Of a DNA stretch of 38,495 nt, positions 1 through 9,743 are shown in pieces (the stretch's first letter is position 1; every line of letters starts with the position of its first letter). The position numbers were made by a program, and so were the translations under genes. This DNA comes from Alphaproteobacteria bacterium (GTDB taxonomy: Bacteria > Pseudomonadota > Alphaproteobacteria > UBA11222). Location: NCBI GenBank assembly GCA_023252275.1, contig JAHHGO010000003.1:1-38495 (forward strand), read 5' to 3'. Under the pieces are notes generated by a model that saw nothing but the letters and a program-made list of their open reading frames with translations, ran no database searches and was not told where the DNA came from.

Positions 1-302
1 TTGCCGGCCGCGCTGGCAGCATAAAGATGCAATTCCTTGTCATGGTGAAAGCGCCCCTCTACCACGGTTTTGCGATAGCGCCAGACATCCGCGTCTATCG
101 GGCCGAAAGGCAAGGGGCTGGCGGGCAGAGCCAGTTGCGTATCGATGGTGGCGATGATTTCGGATTTCCAGTTCAGGCGCTGCAACTGCCACACGCCCAG
201 ACCAATCAGAATGACAAAAGCCGCCAGGGTCATCAGGCTGGGGACAAGCGGAAGCCTTGCGATCAGTCGCGACAGGGCGGGCCGGGGCGCGTCCGAGGTC
301 AT
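1..302 (-). CDS. SURF1 family cytochrome oxidase biogenesis protein (N-terminal part, truncated at window edge)
   Basis: Reverse-strand translation from the ATG at 302: MTSDAPRPALSRLIARLPLVPSLMTLAAFVILIGLGVWQLQRLNWKSEIIATIDTQLALPASPLPFGPIDADVWRYRKTVVEGRFHHDKELHLYAAS. It has an N-terminal TM and the SURF1 'GLGxWQLQRLxWK' motif, and lies downstream of ctaE. Open at the left edge, so absent from the ORF track. Confidence 0.88.
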   Translation of the reverse strand, partial: MTSDAPRPALSRLIARLPLVPSLMTLAAFVILIGLGVWQLQRLNWKSEIIATIDTQLALPASPLPFGPIDADVWRYRKTVVEGRFHHDKELHLYAASAAG

Positions 303-342
303 TTGGGTGCTCTTTTCGGGTAAGAATTCTGACGATTGAATA

Positions 343-382
343 GCTCAAAAGAAGAATACCGCCAATCACTGGCGGTATTCTT
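343..382 (-). terminator. Hairpin/putative intrinsic terminator between ctaE and SURF1
   Basis: Perfect 12-bp stem AAGAATACCGCC (352-363) / GGCGGTATTCTT (371-382) with a 7-nt loop. On the minus strand it is followed by the U-rich CTTTTG. Confidence 0.6.
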
Positions 383-434
383 ATACTGGTTTACGCCTTC
401 ACAAAAGAGGCTGCTTGGTTAGCTGAGCCCCAAA

Positions 435-1229
435 TCAGGTTCTGCCCCAGACATAGATGCAGGCGAACAGGAACAGCCACACCACGTCGACAAAGTGCCA
501 ATACCAGGCGGCGGCTTCAAATCCGAAATGATGGTCCGGCTTGAAATGCCCCATCTCGGAGCGGCCCAGGCATACGATCAGGAAGATCGTACCGACGAGC
601 ACATGGAAGCCATGAAAGCCGGTCGCCATATAAAAGGTCGAGCCGTAAATATTACCCGCAAAGGCAAATGAGGCATGGGAATATTCATAGGCCTGAATGG
701 AGGTGAACAAGGCCCCCAGAATGATCGTCAGGATCAGCCCATAGCGTAATCCCTTGCGGTCGCCATGCTGCAGGGCATGATGCGCCCAGGTTACGGTGGT
801 GCCGGAGGTCAGCAGAATGAGGGTGTTGAGCAGCGGCAAATGCCAGGGATCAAGTGGCTCAATGCCTTCAGGGGGCCAGATGCCGCCGGTTGTGTCCGGG
901 AACAGGCTGGCGTTAAAAAACGCCCAGAACCAGGCCACGAAGAACATCACTTCCGAGGCGATAAACAGCAGCATGCCATAGCGATGATGCAGTTGCACCA
1001 CTGGCGTATGCTGGCCGCGATGCTCGGCTTCGTTAATTACTTCGCGCCACCAGCCGATAAAAGTATAGGCGAGACCGGCAGCCCCCAGGAAAAATATCCA
1101 TGCGGGGCCTTCATGCATGGCGATCACCCCGCCAACCGCGGCGGTAAAGGCACTGATAGCGCCGATAATCGGCCAGGCGCTTGGGTCTACCAGATGATAG
1201 TCATGTTGTGGGGCGTGTGCGTCTGCCAT
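435..1229 (-). CDS. ctaE: Cytochrome c oxidase subunit III
   Basis: 264 aa with typical COX3 motifs ([58 protein letters not shown]). Confidence 0.97.
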   Translation of the reverse strand: MADAHAPQHDYHLVDPSAWPIIGAISAFTAAVGGVIAMHEGPAWIFFLGAAGLAYTFIGWWREVINEAEHRGQHTPVVQLHHRYGMLLFIASEVMFFVAWFWAFFNASLFPDTTGGIWPPEGIEPLDPWHLPLLNTLILLTSGTTVTWAHHALQHGDRKGLRYGLILTIILGALFTSIQAYEYSHASFAFAGNIYGSTFYMATGFHGFHVLVGTIFLIVCLGRSEMGHFKPDHHFGFEAAAWYWHFVDVVWLFLFACIYVWGRT

Positions 1230-1240
1230 GCTTTTTCTCT

Positions 1241-1834
1241 TCAGTTGCGCTGAGTGGGACTGGTTGAGCCAGCTATCCTTGGATGGGTAGGATAGAAGGT
1301 GTAGGAAAGCGTGATGGTTTTTACATCCCGCATGTTTTCATCCTCATCAATCGCAGGATCGATGAAATATTGCACGGGCATGTCCATTTCCTGACCCGCT
1401 GCCAGTTGCTGTTCCGTGAAGCAGAAACACTCAATCTTGGAAAAATACACGCCTGCCTTGGCGGGCATGACATTAAATGTCGCGGTGCCGCTTATCGTCT
1501 TGTCCGACAGATTTTTAGCTTTGTAAAAGGCAAGGCCAACCTCGCCGACCTGCAATTTCTGTGAAGCCTGTTCGGGCGCAAACCGCCAGTCCAGATCGCG
1601 TGCCACGCTGGCGTCAAAGCGAACATTAACCTGCCGGGGCAGAACATGGTCCGGTCCGGCATCAGCCCTGTTGGGGGTGCCGCCAAAGCCGGTTAACTGA
1701 CAGAACATGCTGTAGAGAGGGACAGAGGCATAGGACAGGCCAAGCATTCCGGCCACCACCGCAACGCACACGCCTGCAATACGGCGCGATGCCCGTGACA
1801 GGTTCTCCGGATTGCCTTCCCCCGCAGTCATCAT
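1241..1834 (-). CDS. ctaG: Cytochrome c oxidase assembly protein CtaG/Cox11
   Basis: N-terminal TM, then [13 protein letters not shown] and the Cu-binding [11 protein letters not shown] motif. Located in the cox operon. Confidence 0.96.
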   Translation of the reverse strand: MMTAGEGNPENLSRASRRIAGVCVAVVAGMLGLSYASVPLYSMFCQLTGFGGTPNRADAGPDHVLPRQVNVRFDASVARDLDWRFAPEQASQKLQVGEVGLAFYKAKNLSDKTISGTATFNVMPAKAGVYFSKIECFCFTEQQLAAGQEMDMPVQYFIDPAIDEDENMRDVKTITLSYTFYPTHPRIAGSTSPTQRN

Positions 1835-1956
1835 GGGGCCCCGCCGCTTAATTTAACCATGGTCACAGCGAACAGCAGCGCCATGATGGCCACCAGAATA
1901 CCGGCGACCGTGAAGTTTTTGGTGCGCTTGCGCTTGTGCAATTCGGTGATCGGCAT
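1831..1956 (-). CDS. Small single-TM protein, CoxF-like (41 aa)
   Basis: Reverse-strand [44 protein letters not shown]. The start is 1 nt after the ctaB stop, and its stop overlaps the ctaG start (ATGA). A small TM ORF at this position is typical of alphaproteobacterial cox operons. Not in the ORF track (too short). Confidence 0.8.
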   Translation of the reverse strand: MPITELHKRKRTKNFTVAGILVAIMALLFAVTMVKLSGGAP

Positions 1957-1957
1957 G

Positions 1958-3007
1958 TTATGCGCCGCTTCCCATATTCAGCAGCCCCTCGGCCAGCAGG
2001 GCCGTGAACAGCAGCATCAGATAAAGAATGGAATAGGCGAATAAATGCCGGGCCGGCCTGTCGGCATTATCGCCGGACAGATTTCGCGACTGCCATACCC
2101 GCAGTGCGAAAACGGCAAAGATAAGTCCGAGCACTGCCGCGCTGACGCCATAATAGATGCTGGCAAATCCCATCAGCCAGGGGGCCAGGGTGACCGGGAT
2201 CATCAGGGCGGTATATATCAGGATCTGCTTGCAGGTTTCCAGACGTCCCGCCACGACGGGCAGCATGGGGACGCCGACCTTGGCATATTCCTGACTGCGA
2301 TAGAGCGCCAGCGCCCAGAAATGCGGGGGCGTCCACATAAAGATGATCATGAACAGCACAATGGATTCAACGCTGACCGTACCGGTTACGGCAGCCCAGC
2401 CGATCATCGGCGGAAATGCCCCGGCGGCGCCGCCGATGACAATATTCTGCGGCGTGCGGCGTTTCAGCCACATGGTGTAAATAAACATGTAGAAGCCAAT
2501 GGTCAGCGCCAGCAAGGCGGCGGAGACGGCATTAACCGCAATTCCCATCAGCAGGATCGAGCCGAGCGACAGCGTGACGCCAAGGTTCAAGGCTTCGGCC
2601 GGGGCGACGCGGCCCATTGGAATCGGACGGGTTTTCGTGCGCTCCATCTGCTGATCTATGTCGGCGTCATACCACATATTCAGCGCGCCCGACGCGCCCG
2701 CGCCAATGGCGATGCACAGCAAGGCGATAAAGCCGATCACCGGATTAATGGCGCCGGGGGCCATCATCATGCCGGTCAGCCCGGTAAACACCACCAGCGA
2801 CATGACGCGCGGCTTAAGCAGGGCGAAATAATCGCCTACTGTGGCTTCTTCGGTTTGCGGTTGAATATAGGGCGCGCGGGCAATTTCGCGGCGGGCCGTG
2901 TTGAACAGGCGCGCAGCGGGCGAGGCAATGCCATGGGGCGCGCCGGGTTGCGTATCCGCAGCCTGACTGGTGATCCTGTATGCCGGCCTGTCCTGATGCC
3001 CGTCCAT
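1958..3007 (-). CDS. ctaB: Protoheme IX farnesyltransferase (heme O synthase)
   Basis: UbiA-family motifs [25 protein letters not shown] and [17 protein letters not shown]. Located in the cox operon. Confidence 0.96.
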   Translation of the reverse strand: MDGHQDRPAYRITSQAADTQPGAPHGIASPAARLFNTARREIARAPYIQPQTEEATVGDYFALLKPRVMSLVVFTGLTGMMMAPGAINPVIGFIALLCIAIGAGASGALNMWYDADIDQQMERTKTRPIPMGRVAPAEALNLGVTLSLGSILLMGIAVNAVSAALLALTIGFYMFIYTMWLKRRTPQNIVIGGAAGAFPPMIGWAAVTGTVSVESIVLFMIIFMWTPPHFWALALYRSQEYAKVGVPMLPVVAGRLETCKQILIYTALMIPVTLAPWLMGFASIYYGVSAAVLGLIFAVFALRVWQSRNLSGDNADRPARHLFAYSILYLMLLFTALLAEGLLNMGSGA

Positions 3008-3096
3008 TTCTTTAACCCGGAAAATTGCTAATTATTAGGCTTGGCGGAGCTTAGCGTTTTTATTGGCGAACTGAAACAATGAAGATCGAACCCTGA

Positions 3097-3129
3097 TTCC
3101 GGATGGGCGTTAACCCTGCCCATCCGGAA
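3097..3129 (-). repeat. Perfect inverted repeat (hairpin) in the ctaD-ctaB intergenic region
   Basis: TTCCGGATGGGC (3097-3108) / GCCCATCCGGAA (3118-3129): 12-bp perfect stem, 9-nt loop, no U-tract on the minus strand. Confidence 0.75.
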
Positions 3130-3143
3130 ACCGTGTCCGGTTA

Positions 3144-4751
<1,608 letters not shown>

Positions 4752-4793
4752 CTAGCTACTCTCTCTGTCTTTTCAAATCATTGGTCACGCGAT

Positions 4794-5648
4794 TTAGCGG
4801 ACTGTGGCGGCTGACGCCAGTCCGACGGGCTGCTGCACCGGAGACGAGGCGTGTTTAACTTTGGCTTCCTCAAGCCAGGCTGCAAAAGCCTTCTTGCTGA
4901 CTACCTTCAGGGCCATTGGCATGAAGGCATGCCGCGAGCCGCAGATTTCCGAGCATTGGCCATAGAAGGTGCCTTCGCGCGTGGCCTTGTACCAGGTTTC
5001 ATTCAACTGTCCCGGCACGGCATCGATTTTCACACCCATAACCGGCATTGCGAAAGCATGGATGACATCGGATGCCGTTGTCTGCACCCGAATCGTCGTA
5101 TCCACGGGCACTACGATATCATTGTCCACGGCCAGCAGGCGCGGCGCGTCAGCGGGACGGTCGGCGTCTTCCAGCATGGTGATGTCGTAGGTTAGCGAAT
5201 CATGATCAGGATATTCGACGTTCCAGAACCATTGGTTGCCCGTCAATTTCAGGGTCATTTCTGCTTCGGGCACCACGTCGGCCCGATAAAGCAGCCGGAA
5301 CGAGGGGATGGCCATCACCACGAGAATTATAATCGGGACCACCGTCCAGATGATTTCAAGCGGGGTATTATGCGTATTGGTCGACGGAACAGGATTGGCC
5401 CGCGAATTGAAGCGCAGCATCACATATAGCAGCAGCGCCAGTACAAACAGCGTGATGCCGGTGATCAGGATAAGCAGGATATGATGAAAGCTGGTGATGT
5501 TTTCCATGACAGGCGAGGCGGCCGGTTGGAAGCCCATCTGCCAATTGTAAGCTGTTTCAGCCAGCGCTGAGCCAGCGGATAAAAAAACCGCAAGGGCGGC
5601 GCCTAATGCTAGCCGCGCTGAGCAGCAGAACCGGGTAATAGAAGACAT
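4794..5648 (-). CDS. ctaC: Cytochrome c oxidase subunit II
   Basis: Signal peptide and two TMs. CuA motif GQCSEICGSRHAFMPM. Confidence 0.97.
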   Translation of the reverse strand: MSSITRFCCSARLALGAALAVFLSAGSALAETAYNWQMGFQPAASPVMENITSFHHILLILITGITLFVLALLLYVMLRFNSRANPVPSTNTHNTPLEIIWTVVPIIILVVMAIPSFRLLYRADVVPEAEMTLKLTGNQWFWNVEYPDHDSLTYDITMLEDADRPADAPRLLAVDNDIVVPVDTTIRVQTTASDVIHAFAMPVMGVKIDAVPGQLNETWYKATREGTFYGQCSEICGSRHAFMPMALKVVSKKAFAAWLEEAKVKHASSPVQQPVGLASAATVR

Positions 5649-5783
5649 CTATTTTTCCTGTTGTTTTTCCCACACCGAGTCAGTCCCCGCCAACCCGAAT
5701 TCAACGCATCACAAACCACAGTCGGCAGCAAACTGCAAGCGCAGAACATAATACCTGAAAAAAACTGTGGTGATAAAATGGCT

Positions 5784-5822
5784 CATTTGCGCCAGCAATT
5801 GAGAATAGTTACCATTTGCGCC
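5784..5822. repeat. 10-bp direct repeat CATTTGCGCC upstream of ctaC
   Basis: CATTTGCGCC at 5784-5793 and 5813-5822 (29-bp period), in the region upstream of ctaC. Confidence 0.55.
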
Positions 5823-5871
5823 CCTCAGAGCGGCTGCAAAGCAGTCAACGCGATGGATGACATGTTTTAAT

Positions 5872-6420
5872 TTATGGTTTGGGCTGCCGGTATGTGGCGG
5901 CGCGCGCCGCATCGCCCTCTGCGGCCACCTCATAGAGCGGCTTTAGCATGGTTGCTATATCTATGCGTCCCTGGTCCATGGATTGTTGTAGCGCCCAGAT
6001 CAATTTGTCGCTGAGCCTTCGGGTATATTCAGGCACTTCCGGATCAACGCCTCCGCCCAATGGAGGCCGGTTGCCGCTGGCTGTGCGCGTGTCCACGGCC
6101 ACCTGTTCCGCCTTGCGCGCTTCCTGCGCGATCACTCCCAAAACCGCCGCCAGTTGCGGCAGATCCATTTCCAATGATTGCTCTATGGCCCAGATCAGCT
6201 TATCCGAAAGCCGGCGCGTGTAGCGGATCGTGTCGCCCTTATCGAGTATGCTCTGCCGAACGGCCAGCCACTTTTTGTACTCGGCAAGATCATTGGCTAC
6301 AACCGCGTCGGCCAGCGCCCGCGCGGCGACATTCTGCGCCGAAGGCCCATGCCTGCCGATCAGCGAATCGGCCAGGTCTGAAATTTCCTGCGCATTGGCC
6401 ACACTTGGGGACATATTCAT
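5872..6420 (-). CDS. Hypothetical protein with two copies of a YTRRLSDKLIWA repeat module
   Basis: 182-aa ORF. The identical 12-residue motif YTRRLSDKLIWA occurs at aa 67-78 and 132-143, followed by similar (A/L)xQS sequences. Codon-level divergence between the copies supports a real CDS. Confidence 0.75.
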   Translation of the reverse strand: MNMSPSVANAQEISDLADSLIGRHGPSAQNVAARALADAVVANDLAEYKKWLAVRQSILDKGDTIRYTRRLSDKLIWAIEQSLEMDLPQLAAVLGVIAQEARKAEQVAVDTRTASGNRPPLGGGVDPEVPEYTRRLSDKLIWALQQSMDQGRIDIATMLKPLYEVAAEGDAARAATYRQPKP

Positions 6421-6553
6421 AACTCCCGGCAGGTTGCACTGTTTTCAATGGCTTTGGATTACTATATTCAGTGTATTATATATGCCGCAGTGATTTGCAT
6501 AGGCGATTGCCGCATCAGTTCAACACAGTTTGACCGCCCGAAAGGAATGAAAA

Positions 6554-8011
6554 TTGACCGATGCAGCATCCAGAGGCGGATTTTCCGGCCAGACATCTGA
6601 GCATCTTTTCTTCAATCAGTCTGGTATGGACCGGCGCCGGGTGCAGTCGATTGTTGATGACGCCCTTAATCGCGGCGATGATGGTGAATTGTTCCTGGAA
6701 TATTCGGTTTCGGAAAGCTTCGTATTTGACGATGGCAGGCTTAAAAATGCGGCCTTTGATACCGGCCAGGGCTTTGGATTGCGGTCTGTGGCGGGTGAGG
6801 CCACCGGCTATGCCCATGCCGCCGAATTAAGCGAATCGGCGATTGCCCGGGCGGCCCAAACCGTTCGAGCGGTGCAGAGCGGCAAGTCCGGACAAGTATC
6901 AGCAGGCCCTGTGCGGACTAATCAGTCACTGTACAGTCCGGATAATCCGCTGGATACGGCCAGCTTCGAGACCAAGATCAAGCTTCTGGAAGATATCAAC
7001 GCCTATGCCCGCAGTCTGGACCCGCGGGTGCGCCAGGTTTCCTGCTCGCTGGCGGGAGAATGGCGGGTGGTGGAGATTATCCGCCCGGGCGGAGAAAGTG
7101 TTCATGATATCCGGCCCTTGGTCCGCCTGAACGTGTCTGTCGTGGCGGGTGACGGCGACCGCCAGGAATCCGGCAGCTATGGGGCGGGTGGACGTAACGG
7201 TTATACTGCCTATCTTTCACCAGAAAACTGGCAGCCTTTTGTAAAGGAGGCGCTGCGGCAGGCGCTGGTCAATCTGCAATCCGTTCCCGCTCCGGCGGGT
7301 GAGCAGATGGTTGTGCTGGGGCCGGGCTGGCCCGGAATTCTGCTGCATGAAGCGATCGGGCATGGTCTGGAAGGCGATTTCAACCGTAAGAAAACCAGTG
7401 CTTTTGCGGGCTTGCTGGGGCAACAGGTGGCGGCGAAGGGGGTCACCATCGTGGATGATGGCACTTTGCCCGGGCGGCGCGGCTCATTAAGTGTGGATGA
7501 TGAGGGAACCCCTACCGCAAATACGGTATTGATAGAGGATGGCATCCTTAAAGGCTACATTCATGACCGGCTCAATGCCCGGTTGATGGGTATGACCCCA
7601 ACGGGCAATGGCCGCAGGCAATCTTATGCCCATATGCCCATGCCGCGCATGACCAATACCTATATGCTTTCTGGCGCAAATGACCCGGCGGAAATTCTCG
7701 CCTCGGTAAAAAATGGCATTTATGCCGTTTCCTTTGGCGGCGGGCAGGTTGATATTACCAGTGGAAAATTCGTCTTTTCATGCACCGAAGCCTATCGCAT
7801 TGAAAATGGCAAGGTTGGCGCGCCCATCAAGGGCGCGACGCTGATCGGCAATGGTCCTGAGGTGCTGAAGCGGGTGGCCATGATTGGAAATGACATGCAA
7901 CTGGACCCAGGCATCGGCACCTGCGGCAAAAGCGGGCAGGGCGTTCCGGTCGGGGTCGGCTTGCCGACGATACGGATCGATGGGCTGACAGTTGGGGGTA
8001 CTGCGGGCTGA
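6554..8011 (+). CDS. tldD: TldD metalloprotease (TldD/PmbA family)
   Basis: 485 aa, TTG start. Contains the family metal-binding motif LHEAIGHGLEGDFNRKKTS; C-terminal GICGKSGQGVPVGVGLPT-like region. Confidence 0.95.
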   Translation: MTDAASRGGFSGQTSEHLFFNQSGMDRRRVQSIVDDALNRGDDGELFLEYSVSESFVFDDGRLKNAAFDTGQGFGLRSVAGEATGYAHAAELSESAIARAAQTVRAVQSGKSGQVSAGPVRTNQSLYSPDNPLDTASFETKIKLLEDINAYARSLDPRVRQVSCSLAGEWRVVEIIRPGGESVHDIRPLVRLNVSVVAGDGDRQESGSYGAGGRNGYTAYLSPENWQPFVKEALRQALVNLQSVPAPAGEQMVVLGPGWPGILLHEAIGHGLEGDFNRKKTSAFAGLLGQQVAAKGVTIVDDGTLPGRRGSLSVDDEGTPTANTVLIEDGILKGYIHDRLNARLMGMTPTGNGRRQSYAHMPMPRMTNTYMLSGANDPAEILASVKNGIYAVSFGGGQVDITSGKFVFSCTEAYRIENGKVGAPIKGATLIGNGPEVLKRVAMIGNDMQLDPGIGTCGKSGQGVPVGVGLPTIRIDGLTVGGTAG

Positions 8012-8126
8012 CGGGCTTTCCCATTTCAGCCAGGGCGATCCTGTTTCCCACGGAAAAATACTCGCCGGTAGCACCCCCCAATTATGCGTTGAATCCCTGT
8101 ATCACTAAATCTTGATCGGCGCAGGA

Positions 8127-8167
8127 CATAGGATATCCCTGAGGATATCCCTGAGGATATGCCTATG
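8127..8167. repeat. 12-bp tandem repeat GGATATCCCTGA (2 full copies plus a partial) flanked by CATAGG/CCTATG
   Basis: GGATATCCCTGA at 8131-8142 and 8143-8154, then GGATATgCCTATG. The outer arms CATAGG (8127) and CCTATG (8162) form an inverted repeat. Confidence 0.7.
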
Positions 8168-8214
8168 CTCCCCCTTAATAACGTTTTGTTGAATTGTGCA
8201 TCCGGACTGCTCCA

Positions 8215-8245
8215 TGTCAGGTTGCCTCAGGGAGTGAACCTGACA
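8215..8245. repeat. Perfect 9-bp inverted repeat 20 bp upstream of the DUF1329 gene
   Basis: TGTCAGGTT (8215-8223) / AACCTGACA (8237-8245), 13-nt loop, just before the likely ribosome-binding site. Confidence 0.7.
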
Positions 8246-8265
8246 ATCCGCATGGAGAACCATAA

Positions 8266-9639
8266 ATGACAACCAAGAATATTCTTTTTACTGCGGCGAT
8301 TGCGGGGCTGCTGTCTTCAGCGGCTTTTGCTGGTGTGCCGCCAGAAGTGGCCGATCGTCTTGGCAAGGATCTGACGCCGATGGGCTCGCAGAAATCGGGC
8401 AACAAGGAAGGCACGATCCCGGAATGGACGGGCGGCCTGTCTCATCCGCCGTCGAATGTCACGTACAAGATCGGCGACCGTCACCCGGATCCGTATGCGG
8501 ATGACAAGATACTGTTCACCATCACGGCTGCGAACATAGGGCAGTACGAAAAGAACCTGGGCGAATTGCCCAAGGCGATGTTCAAGAGCTATCCTGACAC
8601 GTACAAGGTGAATGTCTATCAGACCCGCCGCTCTTGCGCGCAGCCGCCCGCGGTGTATGAAGTAGTGAAGAGCAACGCGCTCAACAGCGTCGGCTCACCA
8701 ACCGGCGCAGGCTTCACGGGCGCCATCCGTTCCACGGCGTTCCCGATTCCGAGCACTTCCCAGGAAATAATGTGGAACCATAAGCTGAAGTTCCGCAATT
8801 TCAAGGCAACCCGCCAGTTCGGCTTTGCCGCGCCTACCCGCAGCGGCGACTTTACGCTCTATGTTGCGCAGGATGATGTATATCAGATGTATGGCGATCC
8901 TGCGGTGAAGGATGTGTCGGAACTCAATAACATCTCACTCAAATATATCTCGAACACCATCGCTCCGGCGCGGAGTGCGGGTAATGTGGTCCTGATTCAT
9001 GAAACCATCAACGTTTCGGAAGGGGCGCGCAAGGCCTGGGTGTACAGCCCTGGCACCCGTCGCGTCCGCCGCGCGCCGAACATCGCCTATGATAACCCGC
9101 TGACCAACTCGGATGGCATGGACGCCACTGACAATTTCGGCGGCTATAATGGCGCCACTGACCGTTATGACTGGTCCTATGTCGGGCGTCAGGAAGCCTA
9201 TATGCCCAACAACAATTTCCGGTTTGCGCAACGTGACCTGCAATACAAGGACATCCTGATCCCCGGCGGCCATCTAAATCAGGATGTTGTGCGTTACGAG
9301 TTACAGCGCGCACATATTCTGGAGGCCAATGTTCGTCCGGAAACCCGGCATATCTATCCGCGGCGGCAATTCTGGATTGAGGAAGATAGCTGGTTTGTAT
9401 TGCAGAATACCGCCTATGACGCGCGTGGCGACATGTGGCGGCTGCACGAACAGTTCTCCATGACCTATTACGAGGTTCCGGTTTGTGACCGCGTCGGCGC
9501 GGCCACCTATGATCTGAATGCGGGCCGTTATCTCGCCGGGTCTTTGGTCAATCAGGAGGCTCAGATCAGCTGGAATGCCGACGAACTGAAGGAGGATCGC
9601 TACACTCCCGACGCGATCCGCCGGCTGGGTGTCCGTTAA
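8266..9639 (+). CDS. DUF1329 domain-containing exported protein
   Basis: Signal peptide ...AAIAGLLSSAAFAG, then LTPMGSQKSGNKEGTIPEWTGGL and WVYSPGTRRVRRAPNIAYDNP, characteristic of the DUF1329 family. Confidence 0.9.
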   Translation: MTTKNILFTAAIAGLLSSAAFAGVPPEVADRLGKDLTPMGSQKSGNKEGTIPEWTGGLSHPPSNVTYKIGDRHPDPYADDKILFTITAANIGQYEKNLGELPKAMFKSYPDTYKVNVYQTRRSCAQPPAVYEVVKSNALNSVGSPTGAGFTGAIRSTAFPIPSTSQEIMWNHKLKFRNFKATRQFGFAAPTRSGDFTLYVAQDDVYQMYGDPAVKDVSELNNISLKYISNTIAPARSAGNVVLIHETINVSEGARKAWVYSPGTRRVRRAPNIAYDNPLTNSDGMDATDNFGGYNGATDRYDWSYVGRQEAYMPNNNFRFAQRDLQYKDILIPGGHLNQDVVRYELQRAHILEANVRPETRHIYPRRQFWIEEDSWFVLQNTAYDARGDMWRLHEQFSMTYYEVPVCDRVGAATYDLNAGRYLAGSLVNQEAQISWNADELKEDRYTPDAIRRLGVR

Positions 9640-9663
9640 ACCGGTTATCGTCCCATCTTAAAG

Positions 9664-9696
9664 AAAACGGGCCGCCCAGAAGCGGCCCGTTTTTTG
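9664..9696 (+). terminator. Intrinsic terminator (likely bidirectional, between convergent genes)
   Basis: AAAACGGGCCGC-CCAGAA-GCGGCCCGTTTTTT: GC-rich 9-bp stem extended by A/T pairs, followed by a T6 tract. Confidence 0.9.
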
Positions 9697-9743
9697 TGAC
9701 GTCTGTTTGGATATTGTACGCTTTGTTCCGATCAACAACTGGT

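Noticed and set aside
40-369. 109-aa minus-strand ORF at the left edge
   Set aside because: It is an alternative frame of the SURF1 5' region; the SURF1 frame (ATG at 302, open to the window edge) has clear family motifs.
2045-3031. 328-aa plus-strand ORF antisense to ctaB
   Set aside because: Shadow ORF caused by GC-biased codon usage. Its translation is low-complexity (H/R/G/Q-rich) with no recognisable domain, and the minus strand is clearly ctaB.
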